64,000 bases of DNA, taken from the NCBI RefSeq assembly GCF_900156165.1, contig NZ_FTMY01000005.1:248001-312000 (forward strand), read 5' to 3'. Position 1 is the first letter of the stretch. Every line of letters begins with the position of its first letter. The DNA comes from Pseudacidovorax sp. RU35E (GTDB taxonomy: Bacteria; Pseudomonadota; Gammaproteobacteria; Burkholderiales; Burkholderiaceae_C). This document shows positions 1 through 8,304 of the stretch, in pieces. The notes under the pieces were generated by a model. That model was given only the letters and a program-made list of their open reading frames with translations, made no database searches and was not told the origin of the DNA. Both the position numbers and the translations under genes were made by a program.

Positions 1-548
1 AGGTCCTCCGGTGCGCGCGGCATGCCGGCGGCGGCGATGTAGGCCGGCGCGGCGCAGATCAGGCTCTGGAAGTCGCACAGCCGCCGCGCCGCCCAGCCCG
101 AGTCGGGCAGTCGGCCGGCACGCAGAGCCAGGTCGATGCGCGCATCCACCAGGTCGATCAGGGCATCGTCCACCTGCAGGCGCAGCTGCAGCGCGGCATG
201 GGCGGCCAGCAGGGGCGCCAGCGCGGGCGCCAGGTGCCGGGCGAAGCCGACGGGCGCCGACACGCGCAGCTCGCCCTCCGGCGCCTCGCGCGCCAGCGCC
301 AGTTGGGCGCGGGCCAGCTCGGCCGCTTCGACCATGCGCTGGCAGTGCGTGGCGAAGCGCGCGCCGGCCTCGGTGAGCGACAGCTTGCGGGTGGTGCGAT
401 GCAGCAGCGTCACACCATGGGCCTGCTCCAGCGCGCGCAGTTGCTGGCTGACGGCCGAGGTGCTCACGCCCAGCCGACGGGCCGCGGCGCTGAAGGAGCC
501 GCGACGCACCACCTCGGCAAAGAGCGCGAGCCGCTTGAGGTCGTCCAT
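1..548 (-). CDS. LysR family transcriptional regulator, 3' end cut by window edge
   Basis: The reverse strand reads from an ATG at 548 into a typical LysR start: MDDLKRLALFAEVVRRGSF, then a winged helix-turn-helix (SAAARRLGVSTSAVSQQ, about residues 20-36) and the usual linker (LLHRTTRKLSLTEAG). About 182 codons are present and the frame is still open at base 1, so the end of the effector domain is missing. It is divergent from the oxidoreductase gene at 672 with 123 bases between them, the classic arrangement of a LysR regulator and its target. It most likely controls that gene, but the inducer is unknown. The family call is secure; the target is inferred from position. Confidence 0.9.
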   Translation of the reverse strand, partial: MDDLKRLALFAEVVRRGSFSAAARRLGVSTSAVSQQLRALEQAHGVTLLHRTTRKLSLTEAGARFATHCQRMVEAAELARAQLALAREAPEGELRVSAPVGFARHLAPALAPLLAAHAALQLRLQVDDALIDLVDARIDLALRAGRLPDSGWAARRLCDFQSLICAAPAYIAAAGMPRAPED

Positions 549-572
549 TGTGAAGCTGGGCTAAATGAAATT

Positions 573-588
573 GTCTGGATTCTCAGAC
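573..588. promoter_or_regulatory. Candidate LysR-type operator in divergent intergenic region
   Basis: A short inverted repeat (GTCTG, six-base spacer, CAGAC) lies in the 123-base gap between the divergent LysR gene and the oxidoreductase gene. LysR proteins often bind interrupted dyads here. The arms are only 5 bp and the spacing is not the exact T-N11-A form, so this is a weak candidate. Confidence 0.3.
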
Positions 589-671
589 TTCTGGCGGAAT
601 CGTGAAGTAAATAAGCTTCGGGGCATCGTCATCCAAACGGTGCGTCTCCCGCGCCACGAAAGGAAAGAACC

Positions 672-1328
672 ATGAACGTCGCCCTGATCGGCGCCACCGG
701 CTTCGTCGGTGCCGCCCTGCTCGAAGAACTGCTCGCCCGCGGCCATCAGGTGCGTGCCCTGGCGCGTACGCCGTCCAAGCTGGCGGCCCGCGCGGGTCTC
801 ACGGTCGTCCAGGCCGATGTGCTGGACGCGGCGCAGGTCGCGAAGGCCGTGGCCGGCACCGACGCCGTGGTCAGCGCCTTCAACCCGGGCTGGGAGCACC
901 CGGACCTGTACAACCAGTTCCTGGTCGGCAGCCAGGCCATCGCTGAAGGCACGAGGCAGGCGGGCGTGAAGCGCCTGGTCGCCGTGGGCGGCGCGGGAAG
1001 CCTGTTCGTGGCACCGGGCGTGCAACTGGTGGACACGCCCGAATTCAAGAACCACGTGCCGGCCAACGTGGTGCCCGGCGCGCAGGCCGCGCGCGACGAA
1101 CTCACGCGGCTGCAGAAGGAAGAGGCCGCGCTGGACTGGACCTTCGTCTCGCCCGCGCCCATGCTGGCGCCGGGCGAGCGCACGGGCCGCTACCAGTTCG
1201 GTGGCGACGCCGTGCCGATGAAGGATGGCCAGCTGGCCGGCATCACCGCCGCTGACCTCGCCGCCGCCATCGTGGACGTGCTGGAGCAGGGCCGCTACGT
1301 GCGCGAGCGCTTCGTCGCGTTCTCCTGA
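672..1328 (+). CDS. NAD(P)-dependent oxidoreductase/epimerase-like protein (NmrA/YwnB type)
   Basis: A 218-residue Rossmann-fold protein. The N-terminus carries the dinucleotide-binding motif GATGFVGAALLEEL (residues 8-21), followed by an acidic turn (VVQADVLDA) typical of atypical short-chain dehydrogenases. There is no clear YxxxK catalytic pair, which fits the NmrA/YwnB-like branch, whose members bind NAD(P) but often lack a proven reaction. A good ribosome site (AAAGGAAAG) precedes the ATG. It is divergent from the LysR gene to its left, so it is probably that regulator's target. Substrate unknown. It ends 2 bases from the convergent rhodanese gene. Confidence 0.85.
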   Translation: MNVALIGATGFVGAALLEELLARGHQVRALARTPSKLAARAGLTVVQADVLDAAQVAKAVAGTDAVVSAFNPGWEHPDLYNQFLVGSQAIAEGTRQAGVKRLVAVGGAGSLFVAPGVQLVDTPEFKNHVPANVVPGAQAARDELTRLQKEEAALDWTFVSPAPMLAPGERTGRYQFGGDAVPMKDGQLAGITAADLAAAIVDVLEQGRYVRERFVAFS

Positions 1329-1330
1329 GC

Positions 1331-1768
1331 TCAGTTCTGCCGCCAGGGCAGGCCGCGCAGGCGCCAGCCCCCCTTGTTGCCGCGGTGGGCGTCGCCATCT
1401 GCATCGCCCTCGAAGCCCTCGAGGATGTTGTAGGCCTCGATGCCCAGCTCGGTCGCCCGCCTGGCTGCCGCCACCGAGCGCACGCCGCTGCGGCACAGCA
1501 GCACCACCTTGCCGCCCGGAGGCACGGCCGCGCGCAGGGCGTCGTCGAAGCCGGCGTTCATCGCCATGCCGGGCCATTGCTTCCAGGCCACGGCCACGGC
1601 GCCGGGGACGAAGCCCACCCATTCGCGCTCGGCGTCGGTGCGCACGTCCACCATCACGGCCTCGCCGCTGGCCAGCCAGCGCGCCGCCAGCTCGGGCGTC
1701 ACGTCGCCGGCATAGCCTTCGGCAGGGCGGGGCTGATTGTCATCGTGGGGGGCAGGGGCTTGGGTCAT
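1331..1768 (-). CDS. Rhodanese-like domain protein
   Basis: A 145-residue single rhodanese domain. The active-site loop LLCRSGVRS holds the sulfur-accepting cysteine at residue 92, and the preceding MVDVRTDAEREWVGFVPGA is the standard rhodanese core. No signal peptide, so cytoplasmic. The ATG at 1768 (MTQAPAPHDD) is preferred because the frame upstream is low-complexity and does not resemble the family. Likely a sulfurtransferase or persulfide carrier; the partner is unknown. It is convergent with the oxidoreductase and sits alone. Confidence 0.88.
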   Translation of the reverse strand: MTQAPAPHDDNQPRPAEGYAGDVTPELAARWLASGEAVMVDVRTDAEREWVGFVPGAVAVAWKQWPGMAMNAGFDDALRAAVPPGGKVVLLCRSGVRSVAAARRATELGIEAYNILEGFEGDADGDAHRGNKGGWRLRGLPWRQN

Positions 1769-1881
1769 GGTCGGCGGTCCGCAAAAAGATCGGCTGCTAT
1801 TGTTCCCCGAAGCCCGCGCGCCGCGCGCTTGCCGCCCTTTCCGGCCAACGGTCTGGCCTTTCCACGCGTTGAAAGCCAACC

Positions 1882-2253
1882 ATGATCCTTCGCCCCCGCA
1901 GATCCGTTCCTCATGCGCTGCTGGCCCTCCTGATGGCCGGGGCCGCCACCCTGGCTGCGGCCCAGGGCACCGACACCCGCAAGCCCGGCCCGTTCGAGCG
2001 GGCGCAGCAGCAGCGCAATGCCAGCACGCCGTCGATGCGCGCGATCCAGCAGGGGGCGGACTTCAACACTCAGCAGCCGCCTCCGCCCGTGGTGCCGTCG
2101 CAGCCCCAGTGGCGCCCGCACCGCCCCCCGGTGATCGTGTACGAGGACAGCCGCTACGCGCCCTGGGGCAATGCGCCGCCGGCCGCGCCGCAGCAGCCAA
2201 CGAGCCGGCAGGACACGCCAACCATCTGGTACGGCGGGCCGCTGCAGCAGTAG
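1882..2253 (+). CDS. Small secreted Pro/Gln-rich protein of unknown function
   Basis: A 123-residue protein with a clear signal peptide (basic RPRRS, then a hydrophobic LLALLMAGAATLAAAQ, likely cut after AAAQ near residue 28). The mature part is short, hydrophilic, rich in Pro, Gln and Arg, and has no recognisable domain. It probably ends up in the periplasm or outer envelope. I do not recognise a family, and its low complexity makes homology calls unreliable. Divergent from the rhodanese gene. Confidence 0.6.
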   Translation: MILRPRRSVPHALLALLMAGAATLAAAQGTDTRKPGPFERAQQQRNASTPSMRAIQQGADFNTQQPPPPVVPSQPQWRPHRPPVIVYEDSRYAPWGNAPPAAPQQPTSRQDTPTIWYGGPLQQ

Positions 2254-2293
2254 GCTGGGCAGGTGCGGAAATGCCCGTCGGTTGACAAACGAC

Positions 2294-2316
2294 CGTTCGG
2301 GCTGAGCCTGTCGAAG
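2294..2316. repeat. REP-like dispersed palindromic element
   Basis: CGTTCGGGCTGAGCCTGTCG plus AAG, lying between the small secreted protein and glutathione reductase. The same word in reverse orientation occurs at 51235-51257, and relatives occur at 51143-51167 and 53242-53262. This is a short extragenic repeat; such words are common between genes in comamonads and some other proteobacteria. Confidence 0.75.
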
Positions 2317-2413
2317 CCGGGGTGCAGCCTTTCGATGAACGCAGCGCGGCATCGGGCCGCCTGAGCCCCGCCTTGGCTACAGTGGCGCCTCCCCCACCAC
2401 GGAGACGCGCCGC

Positions 2414-3787
2414 ATGGCCCCGTCCACCCCCAGCTTCGACTTCGACCTCTTCGTCATCGGCGGCGGCAGCGCCGGCGTGCGCGCGGCCCGCATGGCCGGC
2501 CAGCGCGGCGCCAGGGTGGCCCTGGCCGAATGCGCCGAACTGGGGGGCACCTGCGTCAACGTGGGCTGCATCCCCAAGAAGCTCTACAGCTATGCCGCCG
2601 GCTATGCCGAGGCCTTCGAGGAGGCGCCGGGCTACGGCTGGCATCTGGACGCCGCGCCGCGCTTCGATTGGGAGCGGCTCAAGGCCGCGCGCGCCAAGGA
2701 GATCCACCGCCTCAACGGCGTTTATGCAGGCCTGCTCGACGGCGCCCGGGTCACGCTGCTGCGCGGCTGGGCCCAGCTGGTGGATGGCCATACTGTGAAG
2801 GTGGACGGCAAGCGGCACACCGCCCGTCACGTGCTCATCGCCACCGGCGGCGCGCCCTTCCTGCCCGACGTGCCGGGCAAGGCGCTGGTGAATGTCTCCG
2901 ACGCCATGTTCGACCTGCCCGCCTTTCCTCGCCGGCTGATGGTGATCGGCGCCGGCTACATCGGCTGCGAGTTCGCCTCCATCTTCCGCGGCCTGGGCGC
3001 GGAGGTGACGCTGCTGCACCGCGGCGCCCACATCCTCAACGGCTTCGACCACGACGTGCGCGAGTTCCTGGCCCGCGAGATGGGCCGTGCCGGCATCGAC
3101 CTGCGCCTGAATCAGGAGGCCGCCTCCTTCACCCAGGGCAAGGACGGCGAGGTCGTCGCCACGCTGGCCCGCGGCCAGCGCGTGGCGGCCGACGTGGTGC
3201 TGGTGGCCACCGGCCGCCGGCCGCTCACCGCCGGCATGGGCCTGGAGGAGGCTGGCGTGAAGCTCGACGAGCGCGGCGCCGTGGTGGTCGATGCCGAGTA
3301 CCGCAGCAGTGTGCCCTCGGTGCTGGCCATCGGCGACGTCTCCACGCGCATCCAGCTCACGCCGGTGGCGCTGGCCGAGGCCATGGTGGTGGTGGACCGC
3401 CTGTTCGGCGAAGGCCGCCGCACCATGGACTACGAGTACATCCCGACGGCCGTCTTCACCCATCCCAGCGTGGGTACCTGCGGCTACACCGAGATGGAGG
3501 CGCGCAGCCGGTTCGGCGAGGTGCGCATCTTCAACAGCGAGTTCAAGCCGCTGCGCCACACGCTCTCGGGCCGCGGCGAGCGCTGCTTCATGAAGCTGGT
3601 GGTCGATGCGAAGAGCGACCGCGTGGTGGGCCTGCACATGGTGGGCGCCGATGCCGGCGAGATCGTGCAGGGCTTCGCGGTGGCCATGCGCGCCGGCGCC
3701 ACCAAGGCGGACTTCGACCACACCATCGGCATCCATCCGACGGCCGCGGAGGAGTTCGTGACGATGCGGACACCGACGGTCGGCTGA
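2414..3787 (+). CDS. gor: Glutathione-disulfide reductase
   Basis: A 457-residue class I pyridine nucleotide-disulfide oxidoreductase. The N-terminal FAD motif GGGSAGVRAARMAG is followed by the redox-active GGTCVNVGCIPKKL (Cys47/Cys52). The NADPH-binding GAGYIGCEFASIF lies near residue 178, the ATGRRP and AIGD FAD motifs follow, and the C-terminal interface ends in HPTAAEE, giving the catalytic His441-Glu446 pair. The length is typical for glutathione reductase. It reduces GSSG with NADPH in the cytoplasm. The Arg-rich NADPH site and context favour Gor over mycothione or trypanothione reductases. A REP-like element lies upstream. Confidence 0.92.
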   Translation: MAPSTPSFDFDLFVIGGGSAGVRAARMAGQRGARVALAECAELGGTCVNVGCIPKKLYSYAAGYAEAFEEAPGYGWHLDAAPRFDWERLKAARAKEIHRLNGVYAGLLDGARVTLLRGWAQLVDGHTVKVDGKRHTARHVLIATGGAPFLPDVPGKALVNVSDAMFDLPAFPRRLMVIGAGYIGCEFASIFRGLGAEVTLLHRGAHILNGFDHDVREFLAREMGRAGIDLRLNQEAASFTQGKDGEVVATLARGQRVAADVVLVATGRRPLTAGMGLEEAGVKLDERGAVVVDAEYRSSVPSVLAIGDVSTRIQLTPVALAEAMVVVDRLFGEGRRTMDYEYIPTAVFTHPSVGTCGYTEMEARSRFGEVRIFNSEFKPLRHTLSGRGERCFMKLVVDAKSDRVVGLHMVGADAGEIVQGFAVAMRAGATKADFDHTIGIHPTAAEEFVTMRTPTVG

Positions 3788-3846
3788 CGGCCGCGTCGGC
3801 ACCGAAGCGTCACGAGGCGCTGGCACGTGCATTGCAAAATGCCCGC

Positions 3847-5364
3847 ATGCCCTACATGCCGCCATTCATCGCCCCCACCCGCTTCACCGACCCCGACGCG
3901 GCGCTGGCCCAGGTGCAGCGTATCTACCAGGAGGGCCTGGCGCACCTGCGCGAGTCGATGCAGCGCTTCGTGGCCGGCGAGACGCTGCCCGGCCGGGTGC
4001 GGGCCTGCTACCCCTTCGTGCGGGTGCACACCCATACCAACACCCGCTACGCCACGCCCGCCACCTCGGGCCTGAGCTACGGCTTCGTGGCCGGCCCCGG
4101 CCGCTACGAGACCACACTGAGCCGGCCCGATCTGTTCGCCCGCTACTATCGCGAGCAGTTCCGCCTGCTGCTGGCCAACCACCAGATCGAGCTGGAGATC
4201 GGCACCGGCAGCGAGCCGATCCCGATCCACTTCTCCTTTGCCGAGAACGAGCACATCGAGGGCAACCTGAGCGCCGAGCGCCGCGCCCTGATGCGCGACG
4301 TGTTCGACCTGCCCGACCTGGGCGCAATGGACGACGGCATCGCCAATGGCACGCACATGACGCGGCCCGGCGAGGCCGAGCCGCTGTCGCTCTTCACCGC
4401 CGCGCGGGTGGACTATTCGCTGCAGCGCCTGCGCCACTACACGGGCACGGCGCCGGAGTGGTTCCAGAACTTCGTGCTCTTCACCAACTACCAGTTCTAC
4501 ATCGACGAGTTCGTGCGCCTGGGCCACGAGGCCATGGACGACGAGGCGGGCGAGTACATCGCCTTCGTCGAGCCGGGCAACGTGGTCACCCGCCGCCGCG
4601 GCCTGACGGCGGAACAGTCGGGCGACCTGGCCGAGCGCATCAACGCGCTGCAGGGCACGCCGCCCGGGCGGCTGCCGCAGATGCCGGCCTACCACCTGGT
4701 GCGCGCCGACCGCAGCGGCATCACCATGGTCAACATCGGCGTCGGGCCGGCCAACGCCAAGAACATCACCGACCACATCGCCGTGCTGCGCCCCCATGCC
4801 TGGATGATGCTGGGCCACTGCGCCGGCCTGCGCAACACGCAGCAACTGGGCGACTACGTGCTGGCCCATGCCTATGTGCGCGAGGACCACGTGCTGGACG
4901 AGGAACTGCCGCTGTGGGTGCCCATTCCCGCGCTGTCCGAGATCCAGCTCGCGCTGGAGCAGGCCGTGGCCGAGGTCACCGGCTGCAGCGGCGCCGAGCT
5001 CAAGGCCATCATGCGCACCGGCACCGTGGCCACCACCGACAACCGCAACTGGGAGCTGCTGCCGGGCAACGAGCCGCAGCGCCGCTTCAGCCAGAGCCGC
5101 GCGGTCGCGCTGGACATGGAAAGCGCCACCATCGCGGCCAACGGCTTCCGCTTCCGCGTGCCCTACGGCACCCTGCTGTGCGTGAGCGACAAGCCGCTGC
5201 ACGGCGAGATCAAGCTGCCCGGCATGGCCAACCACTTCTACCGCGAGCGGGTGGAGCAGCACCTGCGCATCGGCATGAAGGCCATCGACATCCTGCGCGC
5301 CGAAGGCACCACGCGGCTGCACAGCCGCAAGCTGCGCAGCTTTGCGGAGGTGGCGTTCCAGTAG
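3847..5364 (+). CDS. amn: AMP nucleosidase
   Basis: A 505-residue protein matching AMP nucleosidase in length and layout: an N-terminal AMP-binding regulatory domain (to about residue 180), then a nucleoside-phosphorylase-like domain (MVNIGVGPANAKNITDH, LRPHAWMMLGHCAGLR and the late ALDMESATIAANGFRFRVPYGTLL, cut here into short motifs). It hydrolyses AMP to adenine and ribose 5-phosphate and so trims the adenylate pool. The start at 3847 (MPYMPPF) has no Shine-Dalgarno sequence, but a -10-like CAAAAT lies 6 bases upstream, so a leaderless mRNA is possible. Confidence 0.93.
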   Translation: MPYMPPFIAPTRFTDPDAALAQVQRIYQEGLAHLRESMQRFVAGETLPGRVRACYPFVRVHTHTNTRYATPATSGLSYGFVAGPGRYETTLSRPDLFARYYREQFRLLLANHQIELEIGTGSEPIPIHFSFAENEHIEGNLSAERRALMRDVFDLPDLGAMDDGIANGTHMTRPGEAEPLSLFTAARVDYSLQRLRHYTGTAPEWFQNFVLFTNYQFYIDEFVRLGHEAMDDEAGEYIAFVEPGNVVTRRRGLTAEQSGDLAERINALQGTPPGRLPQMPAYHLVRADRSGITMVNIGVGPANAKNITDHIAVLRPHAWMMLGHCAGLRNTQQLGDYVLAHAYVREDHVLDEELPLWVPIPALSEIQLALEQAVAEVTGCSGAELKAIMRTGTVATTDNRNWELLPGNEPQRRFSQSRAVALDMESATIAANGFRFRVPYGTLLCVSDKPLHGEIKLPGMANHFYRERVEQHLRIGMKAIDILRAEGTTRLHSRKLRSFAEVAFQ

Positions 5365-5376
5365 ACGCCGGGCGGC

Positions 5377-6327
5377 TCAGGCCACGGGTGCGACCCAGTG
5401 GCCGGTGCCTTCCAGGTACGGTGAAGGCCGGGGGGTGCTCCACCGCAGCGGCAGCACACCGCGGCGGCGCCAGCCGCGGTCGACCTGCAGGCGCAGCACG
5501 CGCGTGACGCCCTTGAAGCCCAGCGCCTCGGGCGTGCCCGTCAGCACCTGCGCCCGCGCCGACAGCTGCAGCAGGTCGCCCCGCGCGAAGTCCACGAACA
5601 GCAGCCCCGCCCATGGATGCAGCAGCAGGTTGCCCAGGGTGTTGAAGAAACGGTTGCCCTCGAAGTCCGGCACGGCCAGGCTGCCGTCCGCCCCGACCCG
5701 CACGAAGCCCGGCCGGCCCCCGCGGTGCGAGACGTCCACGCCCTCGGCCGCCTCGGCCGAGCCGGCGGCATGCGGATGGGCGCTGGCGATGAACAGCGTG
5801 TCGGTGGCCGCGATCAGCGTGCGGGCGTCATCGTCCAGTTCGGTCAGGGCCTCGGGGGCAGACGGACTCGATGCTGCAGTTCCGGGCAAGGCCTCACGGG
5901 CCTGGATGTAGCGCGGGCAGTTGCCGAAGCTCTGCCCGACGGCGAGGTCGAAGCCCTGCGCATCCAGCGCCGTCACCTGGCCGTTGAGGCGGTTGCGCCG
6001 CCGCGTGTGCGGCTCGATGCCGAGCAGACCCAACGGCACATCCGGCCGCAGCGCCGCCGCCAGCGGGTCCCCGGCCTCGGGCAGGGCGTCGATGCGCAGG
6101 CGGTGCGCATCGGGCGATTGCATGAAGCCCGGCGTGCCGGTCAGCAGGCTGGCCCAGGGGCGCTGCCGCTCGTCCAGGCTGCCCACCACCACGAAAGGCA
6201 ACTGCGCGAAGAAGTCGCGGTGCTGCTGCGGCAGGTGGTCGCGGATGACCCGCGGCCCCATCGCGCCCAGTTGGGCGTCCACGCCCTCCTGGCGTTGCAG
6301 GGCGATCTCGCCGGTGTGGAAGCTCAT
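5377..6327 (-). CDS. Pyridoxamine 5'-phosphate oxidase-like FMN-binding protein
   Basis: A 316-residue protein with a split-barrel FMN-binding fold: a first segment (FFAQLPFVVVGSLDERQRPW) and a later one ending VPDFEGNRFFNTLGNLLLHPWAGLLF, the pattern of flavin-nucleotide-binding proteins of the PNPOx superfamily. The N-terminal HTGEIALQRQEGV is typical of the long subgroup. Function probably redox or flavin binding; substrate unknown. It lies 12 bases downstream of the GST gene on the same strand with a good AGAAGGA site, so the two form an operon. Confidence 0.8.
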   Translation of the reverse strand: MSFHTGEIALQRQEGVDAQLGAMGPRVIRDHLPQQHRDFFAQLPFVVVGSLDERQRPWASLLTGTPGFMQSPDAHRLRIDALPEAGDPLAAALRPDVPLGLLGIEPHTRRRNRLNGQVTALDAQGFDLAVGQSFGNCPRYIQAREALPGTAASSPSAPEALTELDDDARTLIAATDTLFIASAHPHAAGSAEAAEGVDVSHRGGRPGFVRVGADGSLAVPDFEGNRFFNTLGNLLLHPWAGLLFVDFARGDLLQLSARAQVLTGTPEALGFKGVTRVLRLQVDRGWRRRGVLPLRWSTPRPSPYLEGTGHWVAPVA

Positions 6328-6339
6328 GGTCGGTCCTTC

Positions 6340-6987
6340 TCAGGCGCGCAGGCCGATGGCCGAACGCGGCATGGGCAGGAAGCCGGGCAGGGCTTCGATG
6401 CGGGCCAGCCAGGCCTGCAGGTGCGGGTAGCCGTCCAGCGCGACATGGCCTTCGGGCGCATGGGCGACATAGGCATAGTGGGCGATGTCGGCCAGCGTCG
6501 GATGCGTGGCAGCCAGGAAGTCCTGCGTGGCCAGGTGCGCGTCCATGGTCTGGAGCAGCGCATGGGCCCGGGCGATGGTGGCTTCGTCCCGGGGGCGGCC
6601 CATCAGCATGTCGATGCGGGCGGCGGCCGGGCCGGAGGCGAGCGGGCCCGCGGCCAGCGACAGCCAGCGCTGCACCTGCGCGGCGCCGATCGGGTCGGTG
6701 GGCAGCCACCGGGCCGGCTGCGGTGCGTAGCGGGCGTTCAGGTAGACGAGGATCGCGTTGGAGTCGGCCAGCACCACGTCGCCGTCCTGCAGCATCGGCA
6801 CCTGGCCGAAGCGGTTGAGCGCCAGGAAGGCGGGGCGTCGCTGCTCGCCGGCGCGCAGGTCCACCACCTGGCTGCGCCAGGGCAGGCCCAGCAGCGACAG
6901 GAACAGGCGCACGCGGTGCGCATGGCCCGAGAGCGGCGCATCGTGAAGAACCAGGGCGGGAACGGCGTGGGGTGTGTGATCAGGCAT
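6340..6987 (-). CDS. Glutathione S-transferase
   Basis: A 215-residue GST. The thioredoxin-like N-terminal domain has the HAHRVRLFLSLLGLPW helix and the cis-proline and substrate loop FGQVPMLQDGDVVLADSNAIL, where SNAI corresponds to the glutathione gamma-Glu contact. The C-terminal all-helical domain includes PTLADIAHYAYV. It conjugates or reduces substrates with glutathione in the cytoplasm. The start at 6987 has AACAAT 6 bases upstream and no clear ribosome site. Divergent from a LysR gene 82 bases away, which probably controls it. It is co-directional with the flavin-binding gene downstream. Confidence 0.9.
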   Translation of the reverse strand: MPDHTPHAVPALVLHDAPLSGHAHRVRLFLSLLGLPWRSQVVDLRAGEQRRPAFLALNRFGQVPMLQDGDVVLADSNAILVYLNARYAPQPARWLPTDPIGAAQVQRWLSLAAGPLASGPAAARIDMLMGRPRDEATIARAHALLQTMDAHLATQDFLAATHPTLADIAHYAYVAHAPEGHVALDGYPHLQAWLARIEALPGFLPMPRSAIGLRA

Positions 6988-7069
6988 GCGTTCATTGTTT
7001 TTTGATGCGCTCGCCGGATCAATGCGAAAGCCTGGATGACACTGCTCCGATTTCCGGTGTAATCGCCGC

Positions 7070-7966
7070 ATGGATCGACTCAAGGCCATGCAGGTGTTCG
7101 TGCGCATTGCGGAGCAGGGCAGCCTGACGCGGGCCGCGGATGTGCTGGGCAGCTCCCTGCCTGCGGTGGTGCGCACGCTGGCGGCGCTGGAGGCGCACCT
7201 GGGCGTGCGTCTCTTCCAGCGCAGCACGCGGCGCATCGCGCTCACCGAGGATGGCCGCCACTACCTCGACAGTGCGCGCGAGGTGCTGGCGGCTGCCGAT
7301 GCCGCCGACCGCCTGCTGAGCCAGGAGGCGGGCACGCCGGCCGGCCAGCTCACGGTCACGGCGCCGGTGCTGTTCGGCCACATGTACGTCGCGCCGGCCA
7401 TCGTGGGCTTCATGCGCGCGCATCCGCAGGTGCGCTGCCGCGTGCTGCTGCACGACCGGCCGGTGAATCTGGTGGAAGAGGGCATCGACGTGGGCATCCG
7501 CATCAGCCCGCTGGAGGATTCATCGCTGGTGGCGCAGCAACTCGGCACCATCCGTCGCGTGGTGGTGGCCAGCCCCGCGCTGCTGAGCGAGCGCGGGTTG
7601 CCGCAGCACCCGCGCGACTTGGCGGGCGCGCCGGCCGTGCGCGGGCAGCTCGACGGCGCGCCCCACTGGTCCTTCGACCAACCGGGCCGGCGCACGCCGC
7701 TGCAGGTGCCGCTGGACGTGCGGCTGGCCTTCAACCACATCGCACCGGCCGTGGAGGCCTGCGCCGCGGGCATGGGCTTCGGCCGCTTCTTCTCCTACCA
7801 GGTGCTGGGCCATGTGCGGGACGGACGCCTGCAGAGGGTGCTGGAAGACTTCGAGCCCGCACCGCGGCCGGTGAGCGTGATCTATCCGCATGCGCGCCAC
7901 CTGCCGGCACGCACCCGGGCCTTCGTCGCCTGGATGAAGAAGACGTTCGAGGGTCTTCGGCTCTGA
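7070..7966 (+). CDS. LysR family transcriptional regulator
   Basis: A 298-residue LysR protein starting MDRLKAMQVFVRIAEQGS, with the helix-turn-helix at about residues 18-37 (RAADVLGSSLPAVVRTLAAL) and a full periplasmic-binding-like effector domain after residue 90. It belongs to the group near AaeR/DsdC-like regulators of small redox genes, judged only by the FQRSTRRIALTEDG linker. It is divergent from the GST/flavin-protein operon and is the likely regulator of it. A -10-like TGTAAT lies 6 bases before the ATG. Confidence 0.9.
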   Translation: MDRLKAMQVFVRIAEQGSLTRAADVLGSSLPAVVRTLAALEAHLGVRLFQRSTRRIALTEDGRHYLDSAREVLAAADAADRLLSQEAGTPAGQLTVTAPVLFGHMYVAPAIVGFMRAHPQVRCRVLLHDRPVNLVEEGIDVGIRISPLEDSSLVAQQLGTIRRVVVASPALLSERGLPQHPRDLAGAPAVRGQLDGAPHWSFDQPGRRTPLQVPLDVRLAFNHIAPAVEACAAGMGFGRFFSYQVLGHVRDGRLQRVLEDFEPAPRPVSVIYPHARHLPARTRAFVAWMKKTFEGLRL

Positions 7967-7998
7967 AGCACTGACCGGCGGCGTCACCGCCGGGCCGC

Positions 7999-8304
7999 TC
8001 AGTTCACCGCGTCGCCGAACTCCGCCAGAAAGGCTTCTGCAAAGGCAGCGCTGCCCGTGATCGACAGGTGGAAGCTGCGCAGCGCCGGCCCTTCCTGCCG
8101 CTCGGCCAGGTCGGCGTCCCAGTCGCCGCCTTCCTCCACCGGGCCGCGGCGGCCGCGGAAGCGGCGTGCGGCCCAGCCCATCACCGTCTCGATCTCGGCG
8201 CGCACCGCGGCCTCGCGCTCGGGGCCGACGGTGGCCAGGGCCTCGAACAGGCTGCTGTCGTCGTCGCCTTCGCTGTGGTCGAAGAGCAGGTAGTCCAGCG
8301 TCAT
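7999..8304 (-). CDS. Small conserved-looking acidic protein, function unknown
   Basis: A 101-residue, acidic soluble protein (MTLDYLLFDHSEGDDDSSLFEAL at the start, shown in part). No signal peptide or membrane segment, and no family that I recognise. Its ATG overlaps the stop of the helicase gene (ATGA, 8301-8304), so it is translationally coupled to rhlE and most likely real. The downstream side faces the LysR gene convergently. Confidence 0.72.
   Translation of the reverse strand: MTLDYLLFDHSEGDDDSSLFEALATVGPEREAAVRAEIETVMGWAARRFRGRRGPVEEGGDWDADLAERQEGPALRSFHLSITGSAAFAEAFLAEFGDAVN

Noticed and set aside
2063-3865. A 600-codon minus-strand frame over glutathione reductase
   Set aside because: It is the antisense of gor, with low-complexity composition and no motif.
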